DNA from: Hymenobacteraceae bacterium
GTDB lineage: Bacteria; Bacteroidota; Bacteroidia; Cytophagales; Flexibacteraceae
Assembly (NCBI GenBank): GCA_947459175.1
Contig: CANHCT010000002.1
Span: forward strand, 1-50,851
Direction of reading: 5' to 3'
DNA length: 50,851 bases
Shown: positions 8,597-18,300 of the stretch, in pieces
How the letters are laid out: every line of letters starts with the position of its first letter
Numbering within the stretch: position 1 is the stretch's first letter
Position numbers and translations under genes: made by a program
The notes under the pieces: generated by a model
Database searches by the model: none
What the model saw: only the letters and a program-made list of their open reading frames with translations
Told to the model about the DNA's origin: nothing

Positions 8597-9829
8597 TCAG
8601 CGGGACAATTCCCTGACAATCAATAAAAATTCTTCTTTCCAAGCCTCGTAGTGCACACCCGTGGCCGGACCTGAAAAACCACTGTGAATCTTTAAAACCG
8701 TGCCATCCTTTTTTACAAAAATGGTGGTAGGGTATGCCGGTAACTTTTCTATTCCCCGGAATGCCTTCAGGGCGGAATCCTTTTGCGACATGCCACCCCA
8801 AAAAACCGGATAAGGAACTGAAAGTCTCGATTTTAAAGCTTGTATGCGCTCAAAAGCTGATTTCAAATCGGGCTTTCTTTCAAAGGCTATTCCTGCAAAC
8901 TCTACATTCGAAGGTTTTTCTTTCCAGACTTCGGTCAGGAAACGGGTTTCATCCAGACAATTCGGACACCAGCTGCCCATCACCTGGATGACCATGGCTT
9001 TTCCTTTCCACCTTGGGTCAGAACTTTCAACTTTGTTTCCTTTTTCGTCCAGGGCCACCCAGCTGAATTTTTCTTCTTTTTTAATGCTGGTAAGGGCAAA
9101 GCCGTCTTTTAATTTTTGATTTTCGGATTTCTCCAGAATAACATCCTGATATCCTGCCGGTCCGTAAAGAAACCTTCCACTTAACTTATCGCCATCCTTT
9201 TGAAAATCGAAACGATAGGTATGGCCGCCATCAAAGGTCTGGAGATAAAATCCTGATTCACTTGCCCTTCCGTTCAAAAAGCGGTAGTCGCCGGTTTCTG
9301 ATAAAATGGTGCCGTACAACGAATCTTTTTTCTGGCTTAAGACCAGTAAGCCGCTGTCGCTTTTGATTCCGGAATCAAGAAACCGGATGCGCCATTGGCC
9401 GGCAACCTGAATGCAGGCCGTATTTTGGAGGGGCATTTTTTGCTCTGCCCCGGCTCGGAAAAACATTTTTCGGATTTTGCTTTTCAAGAGATATCCTTCA
9501 AAAGCAGGCCCTCTTTTTAATGGAAACACCAGCTCAGACTCAAAAACAGAGACCGGACAGCGGAGCGAATCGTTTTCCAAAGTATTGTGAATGAGGTCAA
9601 TTTTTTCTTTTCCGTTGGAAAGAAGAAAGCAGGGTACAGAATTGGGGGAAAGTTTTTCTTCCAGAATAAAATCAATTTCTTTGTCCTGAATGGCCAGCCG
9701 GCAAAACCATTTGGCAGGTATAGCGGCGGCGGCGGACTTTCCCGATTTTGTTTTCTGGGCCAAAACCGGAGAAATCAGGTTCCCGGTCAGCAGAAAAACT
9801 CCAAAAACAAGACCTGCTGCTTGCTTCAT
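8597..9829 (-). CDS. TlpA-family thioredoxin-like disulfide reductase
   Basis: A 410-residue exported protein. Residues 1-25 are a signal peptide (ends PVLAQ). The region up to about 250 is beta-rich and specific to Bacteroidota members; residues about 260-410 are a TlpA/ResA-like thioredoxin fold with the redox motif WCPNC (Cys288, Cys291) and the cis-proline region KLPAYPTTIFV. Such proteins reduce disulfides or act in cytochrome c maturation or stress defence in the periplasm. The ATG at 9829 overlaps the stop of the OmpH-like gene by four bases (ATGA), so both proteins are probably made together, which fits a shared role in envelope protein folding. Confidence 0.9.
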   Translation of the reverse strand: MKQAAGLVFGVFLLTGNLISPVLAQKTKSGKSAAAAIPAKWFCRLAIQDKEIDFILEEKLSPNSVPCFLLSNGKEKIDLIHNTLENDSLRCPVSVFESELVFPLKRGPAFEGYLLKSKIRKMFFRAGAEQKMPLQNTACIQVAGQWRIRFLDSGIKSDSGLLVLSQKKDSLYGTILSETGDYRFLNGRASESGFYLQTFDGGHTYRFDFQKDGDKLSGRFLYGPAGYQDVILEKSENQKLKDGFALTSIKKEEKFSWVALDEKGNKVESSDPRWKGKAMVIQVMGSWCPNCLDETRFLTEVWKEKPSNVEFAGIAFERKPDLKSAFERIQALKSRLSVPYPVFWGGMSQKDSALKAFRGIEKLPAYPTTIFVKKDGTVLKIHSGFSGPATGVHYEAWKEEFLLIVRELSR

Positions 9830-10449
9830 TTGCCCTTGTACCGGGTGTTCAATCCTTCCAAAACAGCATCGGTAATATCCAGACTGTCAGCAGCATACAG
9901 AATGCCACCACCCCGGGTGTAGCCCAAAACATATTTCAGGCCGTGCTGCGGGGCAAACTCCTGCATAAAATCAAAAATCTGGTCATTGAGCCTGCGGGTC
10001 ATGTCCTTTTCTTCTTCCATCAGTTGGGATGTTTTCTGGTCCCGGAGCATGGCAAGTTCCTGTTGTTTGCGCATCAGGCTTTGCTCCGCATCTTTGATGA
10101 GCGTCTCGGTCATCACACCCGATTGAATTTTTTTCTGCACCTCCATGTATTCGGCCTCCAGCATGCGCATGCGACCGGAAATGTCGTTTTCGGCCATACT
10201 GCTCTTTTTTTCAAAGCCGGAGCGCATTTTTTTGAAACTCTCGAATTTCTCCAGCAGGCTGTCGGTATTGACAAATGCCACCTTACCTGACCCGCTGCCG
10301 GTATCGGGCTGAAGTAATACTGTAGATTTGGTTTTTGTTGAGGTTGGGCTGATGGCTTGCTCCGAAGGGCCGGAAGAAAACTGCCGGTAATAAAGAAATG
10401 CCACGGCCAGTGCCAAAACCGCGATCAGGATATTTTGAATGTTTTTCAT
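9826..10449 (-). CDS. OmpH/Skp family periplasmic chaperone, membrane-anchored
   Basis: A 207-residue protein of the OmpH/Skp family, which holds unfolded outer membrane proteins in the periplasm. The N-terminal hydrophobic helix (about residues 5-22) has no clear cleavage site and reads as a signal anchor. Then comes a Ser/Thr-rich linker, the first strand KVAFVNTDSLLEKF (about 55-69), two long coiled-coil arms (about 75-165, rich in E, K, Q, M), and a final strand pair (LKYVLGYTRGGGILYAADSLDIT). The TR and LDIT motif of the C-terminus is typical of OmpH. Its promoter lies at 10468-10495, back to back with that of the yihY-like gene. Confidence 0.9.
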   Translation of the reverse strand: MKNIQNILIAVLALAVAFLYYRQFSSGPSEQAISPTSTKTKSTVLLQPDTGSGSGKVAFVNTDSLLEKFESFKKMRSGFEKKSSMAENDISGRMRMLEAEYMEVQKKIQSGVMTETLIKDAEQSLMRKQQELAMLRDQKTSQLMEEEKDMTRRLNDQIFDFMQEFAPQHGLKYVLGYTRGGGILYAADSLDITDAVLEGLNTRYKGK

Positions 10450-10467
10450 TTTAAATATTTAAAGGGT

Positions 10468-10495
10468 CAAATATAGGGCCTCAATTCTGTTGCAA
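10468..10495 (-). promoter_or_regulatory. Promoter of the ompH-tlpA pair (TTG-N17-TATATTTG)
   Basis: The minus strand reads TTG at 10495-10493, then 17 bases, then TATATTTG at 10475-10468, an exact Bacteroidota -7 box with allowed spacing. Transcription would begin a few bases before 10449, giving a very short leader. The TTG is half of the palindrome TTGCAA, whose other half serves the divergent promoter. Confidence 0.6.
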
Positions 10496-10517
10496 TCCAA
10501 TTCGCCGATTACCTTTG
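10490..10517 (+). promoter_or_regulatory. Promoter of the yihY-ROK kinase pair (TTG-N17-TACCTTTG)
   Basis: TTG at 10490-10492, 17 bases, and TACCTTTG at 10510-10517 fit the Bacteroidota promoter. The spacing equals that of the opposing promoter. The -7 box covers a possible TTG start at 10515, which moves the gene start to the ATG at 10545. Confidence 0.6.
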
Positions 10518-10544
10518 CCTGAAATCGCAGGCAGAAAAAGAAAA

Positions 10545-11459
10545 ATGATAAAAAAAGCCAAAACAGCTTGGGAATTTTTGGCAGAAGTGTTCAACGCCTG
10601 GAACGATGACAATTGTTTCAGGCTGTCGGCGGCATTGAGTTATTATACCCTCTTCTCCATTGCCCCGCTTTTTGTTGTGGTTTTTGCCCTCGTCGGCCTC
10701 ATTTACAGAGACCACGATGTATCGCACATCATTTTTGAAAATGCCCATGACATTATTGGCCCGCAAGCCGCTTCGGGGCTGGAACTGATGGTGAAAAATG
10801 CCTACATCGGCAAGCCCGATTCGCTTTCGGGATGGGTATCTGCCGGGGTGCTTATTTTTTCTGCCACGGTGATAATGACGGCCCTGCAAAGTTCACTCAA
10901 TTCCATTTTTATGGTGAGAATCAGGGCCGACAAGGGCCTGATTTATTTTTGTCTTTCTCGGTTGCTGGCCCTGGGAATGTTGCTTATTATCGGAGCCTTG
11001 CTCCTGGCAGTGGTGGTGGTCAATACCATCTGGGTTGCCATCGGAGATTACCTTGCGCAGTTTCTTGCCGATTACGCTTTGACCCTGATCGAAACCGGAC
11101 AGCTGGTGATTGGACTGGGGACCACTACCCTTCTTTTTGCCCTGCTTTTCAAGTATTTGCCCGATGCCCGTATCAAATGGAAGAACATCTGGATCGCGGC
11201 CTTGACCACATCTGTATTGTTTCTCATCGGAAAATACATCATCAGTTTTTACCTCGGAAACACCAACATCACCTCTCTCTACGGGGCAGCTGGTTCCATC
11301 ATTTTGCTCATCGTGTGGATCAATTATTCTTCCTGGATATTTTTTCTGGGGGCAGAACTGATTATGGTGATTTCCAAAAGGAAAGGCGATAAAATAGTCC
11401 CCTCTAAAATTGCCGAATCCTACCGCCATGTGGTGGAAATGCAGGAATCATGGGAATAA
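10545..11459 (+). CDS. YihY/virulence factor BrkB family membrane protein
   Basis: A 304-residue inner membrane protein of the YihY/BrkB (formerly 'RNase BN') family. The N-terminus has the family hallmark FRLSAALSYYTLFSIAPLFV (about residues 26-45), and the end has FLGNTNITSLYGAAGS and LIVWINYSSWIFFLGAE, also typical. Six hydrophobic helices are visible. The family's job is not settled; transport or export has been proposed, and the old RNase claim is known to be wrong. The ATG at 10545 was chosen over an upstream TTG because the latter is inside the promoter. The next gene (ROK kinase) begins 24 bases downstream and is probably cotranscribed. Confidence 0.9.
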   Translation: MIKKAKTAWEFLAEVFNAWNDDNCFRLSAALSYYTLFSIAPLFVVVFALVGLIYRDHDVSHIIFENAHDIIGPQAASGLELMVKNAYIGKPDSLSGWVSAGVLIFSATVIMTALQSSLNSIFMVRIRADKGLIYFCLSRLLALGMLLIIGALLLAVVVVNTIWVAIGDYLAQFLADYALTLIETGQLVIGLGTTTLLFALLFKYLPDARIKWKNIWIAALTTSVLFLIGKYIISFYLGNTNITSLYGAAGSIILLIVWINYSSWIFFLGAELIMVISKRKGDKIVPSKIAESYRHVVEMQESWE

Positions 11460-11483
11460 AAAAATCACCATAAATCCGGCTGA

Positions 11484-12392
11484 ATGATTACAAAACCCCT
11501 GTTTGGCATAGACCTTGGCGGAACCAAAACCGAAGGAATCGTTCTCGGCCGAAATGACCCTGGCAGTGTGCTCTGCCGCCACCGGCTTCCAACCAATGCC
11601 GAAAAAGGATATGAGCACATTCTGTTGAATATCAAAAATTTACTGAAATTCCTTGAGGAGGAAAGCGGCCAAAAAGCCGGCTCCCTCGGCATATGTACAC
11701 CCGGAACAGCCGATCCTGTTACCGGCTTGCACAAAAACAGCAACACCACCTGCCTGAACGGAAAAAGATTTCAGGCCGATCTTTCGGATTTATTAAAGAT
11801 GCCGGTGTATATGGCCAACGATGCCAACTGCTTTGTATTGGCAGAAGCCAGTCTGGGCACTGTGAAAGAGAAAGCCCCCGAAGCCAAAGTGGTGTTTGGT
11901 ATCATCATGGGTACAGGCGTAGGCGGAGGCCTTGTAGTAAACGGGCAGGTAATCAACGGCAGGCACGGAATCGGGGGAGAATGGGGCCACAATTTTCTGG
12001 ACGAGAGCGGAGGGCCCTGCTATTGCGGCAAAACAGGTTGTGTGGAAAAAATCATTTCGGGCCCTGCCCTGGAGGCATTTTATGCACAACGCTCAGGCAA
12101 AAAATTGCCGCTCACAGAAATATTGCAACTTACTGAATCAGAGCGGTATGCAAAAGACACTTTGGACCGGCTGATTCATTTTTTCGGAAAGGCGGTGGCA
12201 GTGCTCATCAACATTCTGGACCCGGATGCCATTGTAATCGGGGGCGGTGTGGGCAATATTGACCTGTTGTATTCCGAAGGGAGAAAGGAAGCTGAGAAAT
12301 ACATATTCAATCCAAAACTGGAAACCCTGTTTCTGAAGCCTGCTTTGGGAGACAGCGCCGGCGTTTTTGGTGCTGCCATGTTGAATGCCTGA
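11484..12392 (+). CDS. ROK family sugar kinase
   Basis: A 302-residue ROK-family protein of the kinase (not repressor) type, since no N-terminal HTH is present. It has the phosphate-binding loop FGIDLGGTKTEG (residues 7-18), the catalytic-Asp region VYMANDANCFVLAE, the second phosphate motif GIIMGTGVGGGLV, the EWGHNF histidine and the zinc site CYCGKTGCVE, and an adenosine motif PDAIVIGGGVGN. Relatives phosphorylate glucose, fructose or N-acetylhexosamines with ATP in the cytosol; the specificity cannot be told from sequence alone. It follows the yihY-like gene closely and converges on uvrD. Confidence 0.92.
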   Translation: MITKPLFGIDLGGTKTEGIVLGRNDPGSVLCRHRLPTNAEKGYEHILLNIKNLLKFLEEESGQKAGSLGICTPGTADPVTGLHKNSNTTCLNGKRFQADLSDLLKMPVYMANDANCFVLAEASLGTVKEKAPEAKVVFGIIMGTGVGGGLVVNGQVINGRHGIGGEWGHNFLDESGGPCYCGKTGCVEKIISGPALEAFYAQRSGKKLPLTEILQLTESERYAKDTLDRLIHFFGKAVAVLINILDPDAIVIGGGVGNIDLLYSEGRKEAEKYIFNPKLETLFLKPALGDSAGVFGAAMLNA

Positions 12393-12431
12393 GCCGGAAT
12401 TCCACTGATAGCACCCTCTCCTACCGCCCTT

Positions 12432-14675
12432 TCAAGGGACTATCATGAGTTTGGCGAAACTGAGAATCAGCGTCTTTTCGCCGTTCAGGTCAAAGAGGAT
12501 GCGGGCTTTCTTATCCGGGCTTTTGGTATCCACATCCTGTATGGTGCCAAAGCCAAATTTGGGATGCTCTACCCGCAAACCGGGCTTCAATTGAGATACA
12601 TCGGAGGGAACAAAATTAGCCGAAACCGTATGCGCCACAATTTTTGGCGCCGCAGGCATACCGGCTTTCTGACCGGGCCTTTTGAATTGTTCTGAAAACC
12701 GAAAGGCGGGTTCCTCCGGCTCCGGGGCGATTTTACGGCTTACTTTCAGGTAACGGGCATCAATTTCATTGAGAAAACGACTGGGCTCCATAACCCTCAG
12801 TGAACCAAACCGAAACCGGGTGGTGGCATACGACAGGGTGAGTTTCTGCTCGGCCCGGGTTACGGCCACATAAAACAGGCGCCGCTCTTCTTCCAGGTCC
12901 TGCTGGGTGCCCGTCATCATCATAGAAGGAAACAATTCTTCTTCCATACCTACCACATACACCTGCTTGAATTCCAGCCCTTTACTGGAGTGAATGGTCA
13001 TCAGGGTGATGGCATCTTCGTCTTTTTTATTGCGGTCTTCGTCGGTAAGCAAGGCCACATCCTGCAGGTAGGCGGTCAGCGATTTGTCTTCGGTTTCGGG
13101 GTCGTTTACAAACTGCTGCACACCCGAAAGCAAACTCTGGATGTTTTCGTAGCGGCTGATGCCCTCAATGGTTTTATCGGCCGTAAGGTCCCGGATGATG
13201 CCCGATGACTTGGCCACATGGTCCACCACTTCGAAGGCATTTTTGGCGGTCGCCATGATGGAAAAGCTCTTAATCAGGTTGGCAAAAGACTCTATCTCGC
13301 CCACTATTTTGCCCTGCAAAGCAAAGCGGATATTGGAGACCACCTCCCAGACGGGCACGCCGTTTTCATTGGCAATCACCATAATACGGGCCAGGGTGGT
13401 ATCACCGATGCCTCTTTTGGGGTAGTTGATGACCCTTTTCAAGGCTTCCTCGTCGTTGGGGTTGACAGCGAGGCGGAGGTAGGCCATGAGGTCTTTTATT
13501 TCCTTGCGTTCATAAAAAGAAATACCGCCGATGATCCGGTACTTCAGGTTCAGTTTCCTCAAGGATTCTTCCAGGGCCCTCGATTGGGCATTGGTCCTGT
13601 AGAGAATGGCAAAGTCCTTGTTTCTCAGGCTGGCCTGAACTTTATCTTCGTAAATACCCTGCGCCACGAGGCGGGCTTCTTCGTTGTCGCTGCCGGCTTT
13701 GATTACCTCAATAAACTCACCTTTGTCGTTGGAGGTCCAAACATTTTTTTTCAGCTGTGCCTTATTGTGCCGGATAATGGAATTGGCCACCTCCACAATA
13801 CTTTGGGTGGAGCGGTAATTTTGTTCCAAACGGAAGATTTCGGCATCGGGATAATCTTTTTCAAAATTCAGAATATTCTGAATATCAGCACCCCGAAAGG
13901 CGTAAATACTCTGGGCATCGTCGCCTACCACGCAGATATTGCGCCTTACTGCGGCCAGTTTTCGGGCAATGAGGTACTGGGCCAGATTGGTATCCTGGTA
14001 CTCATCGATGAGGATGTGATGGAATTTCTGTTGGTATTTATTGAGAATATCCAGGTGGTCACGGAAAAGGATATTGGTAAAAAACAAAAGATCGTCAAAA
14101 TCCATGGCCCCGGAGCGAAAGGCTCTGGTTTGATAGGCCTGATAAATTTTGGCCATCATGGGCTTGCCGCTTGCCTCATCTTCCAACACCAGTTCGGCAT
14201 CACGGGCATATTGCTCCCAACCGATGAGCCGGTTTTTGGCGGAAGAGATCCGGGATAAAACCTGATTGGGTTTGTAGGTTTTATCATCCAGACTCATTTC
14301 TTTCAAAATGGTCTTTATCAGCGACTTGGAATCGTCGGTATCGTAGATGGTAAAGTTTTGGGGGAAATTAATTCTCGGTGCTTCCGACCTTAAAATTTTG
14401 GCAAATACAGAGTGAAAAGTTCCCATCCAGAGGCTCCGGGCAGCGGTCCCCACAAGTTTTTCCACCCGGTTGCGCATTTCCTTCGAGGCCCGGTTGGTGA
14501 AGGTAAGCGCCAGAATATGAAAGGGTTCTACACCTTTGTCAATCAGGTGGGCAATGCGATAAGTGAGCACCCTGGTTTTTCCCGAACCGGCCCCGGCAAT
14601 GATCATGGTCGGTCCTTCGGTGTGCGTGACAGCCTTGCGCTGTACTTCATTCAATTCATCCAGAAAATTGCCCAT
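12432..14675 (-). CDS. uvrD: UvrD/PcrA-type ATP-dependent DNA helicase
   Basis: A 747-residue superfamily 1A helicase moving 3' to 5' on single-stranded DNA, acting in mismatch and excision repair and in removing stalled complexes. Walker A is GAGSGKT (residues 28-34), Walker B is LIDEYQDTN, followed by GDDAQSIYAFRGA (motif III), QNYRST (IV), TIHSSKGLEF (V) and YVAVTRAEQKL (VI), all intact. The C-terminus (about 690-747) is the small PcrA-type Tudor-like domain that binds RNA polymerase (PGLRVEHPKFGFGTI). The start is ATG at 14675, with a promoter box (TACCTTTG) just upstream. Confidence 0.96.
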   Translation of the reverse strand: MGNFLDELNEVQRKAVTHTEGPTMIIAGAGSGKTRVLTYRIAHLIDKGVEPFHILALTFTNRASKEMRNRVEKLVGTAARSLWMGTFHSVFAKILRSEAPRINFPQNFTIYDTDDSKSLIKTILKEMSLDDKTYKPNQVLSRISSAKNRLIGWEQYARDAELVLEDEASGKPMMAKIYQAYQTRAFRSGAMDFDDLLFFTNILFRDHLDILNKYQQKFHHILIDEYQDTNLAQYLIARKLAAVRRNICVVGDDAQSIYAFRGADIQNILNFEKDYPDAEIFRLEQNYRSTQSIVEVANSIIRHNKAQLKKNVWTSNDKGEFIEVIKAGSDNEEARLVAQGIYEDKVQASLRNKDFAILYRTNAQSRALEESLRKLNLKYRIIGGISFYERKEIKDLMAYLRLAVNPNDEEALKRVINYPKRGIGDTTLARIMVIANENGVPVWEVVSNIRFALQGKIVGEIESFANLIKSFSIMATAKNAFEVVDHVAKSSGIIRDLTADKTIEGISRYENIQSLLSGVQQFVNDPETEDKSLTAYLQDVALLTDEDRNKKDEDAITLMTIHSSKGLEFKQVYVVGMEEELFPSMMMTGTQQDLEEERRLFYVAVTRAEQKLTLSYATTRFRFGSLRVMEPSRFLNEIDARYLKVSRKIAPEPEEPAFRFSEQFKRPGQKAGMPAAPKIVAHTVSANFVPSDVSQLKPGLRVEHPKFGFGTIQDVDTKSPDKKARILFDLNGEKTLILSFAKLMIVP

Positions 14676-14698
14676 TTGCCTGATTCAGTCCAAAAGCC

Positions 14699-14732
14699 CA
14701 AAGGTAATGCCGGGAGGAAAACTTTGGGACAA
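14699..14732 (-). promoter_or_regulatory. Promoter of uvrD (TTG-N23-TACCTTTG)
   Basis: The minus strand reads TTG at 14732-14730, 23 bases, and TACCTTTG at 14706-14699. The -7 box is exact and the spacing is at the upper limit for Bacteroidota promoters. Transcription would start roughly 15-20 bases before the uvrD ATG. Confidence 0.5.
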
Positions 14733-14875
14733 ACTGTTTCAAAAAACAAAGCAAGGACCTGAATTTCAATATATTTAAGAAAGGAGGAAATCTTTATTTT
14801 AAAAATTCAGAAATGAGGAACCGCAAGCCTTGCCGGCTGATAATGAGAAAGAAGAAACCAAAATAAAGCTGGTAA

Positions 14876-14953
14876 AAAGTGCTGGGGCAAATCGGTATCC
14901 GGACCTTTGATGGCGATGTTTTTGAAGACGAAAATCCGGAAGAATGGAATTGA
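14876..14953 (+). pseudogene. Remnant of a MazE-like antitoxin gene (C-terminal tail only)
   Basis: Directly ahead of the MazF-like toxin gene, one frame ends in FDGDVFEDENPEEWN and a TGA at 14951-14953, overlapping the toxin's ATG (14944). This acidic tail is like the toxin-binding C-terminus of AbrB/MazE-type antitoxins, and the overlap is the usual antitoxin-toxin arrangement. But the frame has a TAA at 14873 and no AbrB-like DNA-binding domain is found in any frame between uvrD and the toxin. The ATG at 14813 reads only 17 codons. I take this as a decayed or frameshifted antitoxin. Confidence 0.4.
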
Positions 14954-15267
14954 GGCAATACCAGATTGTTTTGGTCAACTTAGACCCTACTCAGGTGAGT
15001 GAAATTAAGAAAACCCGGCCCTGTGTGATTATTTCTCCAAACGAAATGAACAGGCATCTTCAGACCATTGTGGTGGCACCTATGACAAGCAGCTCAAAGC
15101 CCTATCCCACGAGGGTAGAGGTAAACCACAATAATACCTCCGGATGGGTGGTAATTGACCAAATCCGAAGTGTCGACAGAACCAGAATCATACATCCTTT
15201 TGGCAGCCTTACCGAAGCGGAAATCGCTCGGGTTAAAGCTGTGATTAAGGAAACCTATGTGGACTGA
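14944..15267 (+). CDS. MazF/PemK-family type II toxin (endoribonuclease)
   Basis: A 107-residue protein with all parts of the MazF/PemK fold: QYQIVLVNLDPTQVSEIKKTRPCVIIS at the start (the RP-C region of the catalytic loop), VVAPMTSSSKPYPTRVEV in the middle, and GWVVIDQIRSVDRTRI, which carries the DQIR/SVD motif. Such toxins cut single-stranded mRNA at short sites unless bound by their antitoxin. The arginine of KKTRP and the serine or threonine of MTSSS that act in catalysis are present, so the toxin looks intact. Its antitoxin gene appears broken (see 14876-14953), which makes this an orphan or one neutralised in trans. Confidence 0.9.
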   Translation: MELRQYQIVLVNLDPTQVSEIKKTRPCVIISPNEMNRHLQTIVVAPMTSSSKPYPTRVEVNHNNTSGWVVIDQIRSVDRTRIIHPFGSLTEAEIARVKAVIKETYVD

Positions 15268-15356
15268 AGCCACCCTCCGACTGATTATCCAGGGGGCCTT
15301 ATTATTTCATTTCAGAAAGTTTGGGGGATGTTTTTGGTGAACCGGAGATGCAAGCT

Positions 15357-18300
15357 TCAGGGCTTGGCGATCACAAAAGGCCGGGCTTCTCCTTCCAGCC
15401 GAACCCAATACATCCCGGCCGGCAAATGCGATACAGGCAACCTGCTTTCTTCTGCCCCGGTGCGGAATTGCGTTGCCAACTGACCCAGCGAATTGAAAAT
15501 CCAAACCCGCCCGGGTGCCAGCTCTTTCAGCCTGATGTTCAGGTGCTGCTCCGAAAACCAGACCTTAGCTCCGGTTCCTGTTCTCTTTTGGATTGAAATA
15601 CAAATCAATGGCGCTGAAAGCTCCGATTTACAGCCATTTGAACCGATGGAATACCCGAAAACAGCCAGATAATCGGTCACATCTATCTGGGCTAAAGGCA
15701 CCGTATTGAGCTGTACCGAATCGGGGTATGAAAACCAGATTAAGGGAACAGCGCAAGTGGCCGTAGTCACACCATTTGGAAATTCAATAGTGATAATGGG
15801 CGCATCAGGTCTGGGCAAAACGCTTATCTGAAACGGGGCAGAAAGTGCAGGATTATTGACTGCACAGGTGTCTGAAGAGAGCAACTTTGCCCTAACAGAA
15901 TAAGAACCAGCTACATTTTCAAACAAAAAGCTACTGCCTGAACCCAAAACAGTGTCTCCCTTTAACCATGAAATCTGGGGGTTCAATGCATTTTGTACCG
16001 AAGCTGTCAGCAGCAAAGAATCGCCTTCGCACACACTGGCAGCTGCAGCGGTAATGGAAACCGAAGGCGCAGGGGCATTTTCCACATAGGCGGTCACCGG
16101 TATACGGGCACTCTCGCAGCGGGAGGTTACTTCCCAATCGTAAAAGAAATAGTAAAAACCGGGGTCGCCGGCGCTGTTTCCGGTGATTTCCATCAGGCCG
16201 TCAATGGCATAGGGATAAGAAGCACCGTTTTGATTTCGAAATAAATTGTTGGATGCCCCGCCCGAAATGCCCAATTGGTAGCCCTCGCCCGGCAGGACCG
16301 GTAAATCCAGCAATACCCTTGAACTTCCTTGCGGAATATTCACCACCCGGCCGGCAATCACCTGGCCCTGCGCATTTCGGATTTGAATGGTCCGGTTACC
16401 GGCGGTGTTGGCATACACCTGCACCGATTTGAGCACGAAGGGATGATAGGCATTGAAAATGAGGTAGTGGTAGGTGTTGGCTGTAAAAAATCCACCCGTT
16501 CCTATGCCATTGTTTTTTGCACCTGTACGGGGCAATGAAAGGGAAGAAAATGTTTGAGCAAAATAGGTTTTGCCGGCCGTGAGCGGGGGTGTCTGGAATA
16601 CAGCAGCCGTATCGAGTGGGAGGCCGCCGGTGGCGGATTCATACCAGGAAACCGGAAAAGGCGACAAAGCAGAAAGGTTGTGGACTCTGGCACCGCAGAA
16701 ACTGCTGTCGCCCGAAACCAGCGGAGGCGAAGGCTGCACGATGGCCACGGCCGAATCCAGGATGAGGCTGTCGGCTCCTGCACAGTTTTGCACCCGGAGT
16801 TTTACCCTGTAATAGCCGGGATTCTGGTAGGTGTGAACGGGATTTTTCTGAACCGATGTCTGGCCATCGCCAAAATCCCAGAACCAGACATTACCACTGC
16901 CGGTAACATCCTGAAATTGAATCTGATTGCTGCAGATGCTCCCTTTTTTAAACTTAAATTTTGGTTTGGGAGGAAGCGGTTGCATGGCCAGATTCTGAAA
17001 GGTTGGAAAAATGGCATTGCATGAAATATTGGACAATGTAATGGTTTGATATCCGGGAGCGGAGAAAACCAACTGATAGGTACCGGGTAAAATGGGGCGA
17101 TGGTAATTTCCCAAAGGCAAGTCGCTGAAAATGTGGGAGCTGTCCTTATCTACATTTTGCACAAAAACCTTAGCCCGAATGGGTTGGCCGGTACAAATGT
17201 CGGTGATGCGGCCCCGGATGCCCTGAAGGGCAGCTTCCATGTAGCCCAGCAGCGACTCCCTCAGGTATCCCCAATGGGCAGCAATCTGGCTGGCCGGCAA
17301 TATCTTAACATCAGAAAGCTCCACAGTGAGCTCGCGGCACTGCTTAAACCAGTTCATGTAATCCTGCCGCCCGCCGTTTACCTCATACCACTCAAAACCC
17401 TGGGTAACACCGGGAAAATTGGGGTATCCGTATATGGTAGAAAAGTAATTGGAAGGTGCGCCGGCACGGGCAGAATCCACAAAGCGGGAGGATGTTTGAA
17501 TCCACCAGTTTTCGTCGGCAGGCCGCCTTTGCCAGGTATCCCAGGGATAATTTGCCACCTCTGCACCCGAGTGAAAATTGGCTGCCATCACAAAACTAAG
17601 GCTATCGGCAAGGTGCATAAATATCTTCGTTTCAGGCTGATACACCTCGCCGTCGGGGTGCGGACCATCCTGAGGATCGGGAAAATTGCGGTTCAGGTCC
17701 ACATTGTTGATATTGAAACGGGTAGCATTGGCGACAGATGCATTGCCGCCCCGGTAGGTTCCGTCGGGATTGGCCAGCGGATTGATCCAAATCTCCATTT
17801 CATTGACCAAACGGGTAAGCCTGAAATCGGAACCATAGCCCCGGAGCAAGGTGTCGATCAACTTAAGCATAAGGGGATAGCCAACCGTTTCATCCCCGTG
17901 CATGGTAGAAGTGTAGAGAAACCGGGGTTCATTTTGCCGGAGACTGATACTGTCTGAAATTTTCAGGGCCAGAATTTTTCTTCCCGAAGGCAAAACACCC
18001 AGATTGACCAGCTGACAAAGATTGGGAAACTGATTCTGAAAATTCTGCATAATCTGCTCATATTCAGGATAAGTAGGATAGGTATTGAAGGAAGAAGACT
18101 GCACCCGGGGTCCTTTTTTGGCTTTGGATTTTTTCTCCTCTTTCTGGTATTCTTCGGCGGAGGTGGGCAAAAGTTTGAACTCCGAATAACCCAGTTCATA
18201 GAATTTCAATAAACCTTTTTTAGAGGCATAGGCCCAAGCTGTATCGCCATGCACATGATCGATGGAGATGACCCGGGTAAGGCTTTTCTGGTCTTCTTTC

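Noticed and set aside
13218-14258. A long open frame (346 codons) on the plus strand inside uvrD
   Set aside because: Same reason: antisense to conserved helicase motifs, with low-complexity composition typical of shadow frames.
17100-17957. A 285-codon plus-strand frame inside the zinc carboxypeptidase gene
   Set aside because: It covers the catalytic domain in antisense and has no recognisable domain; the carboxypeptidase is clearly the real gene.
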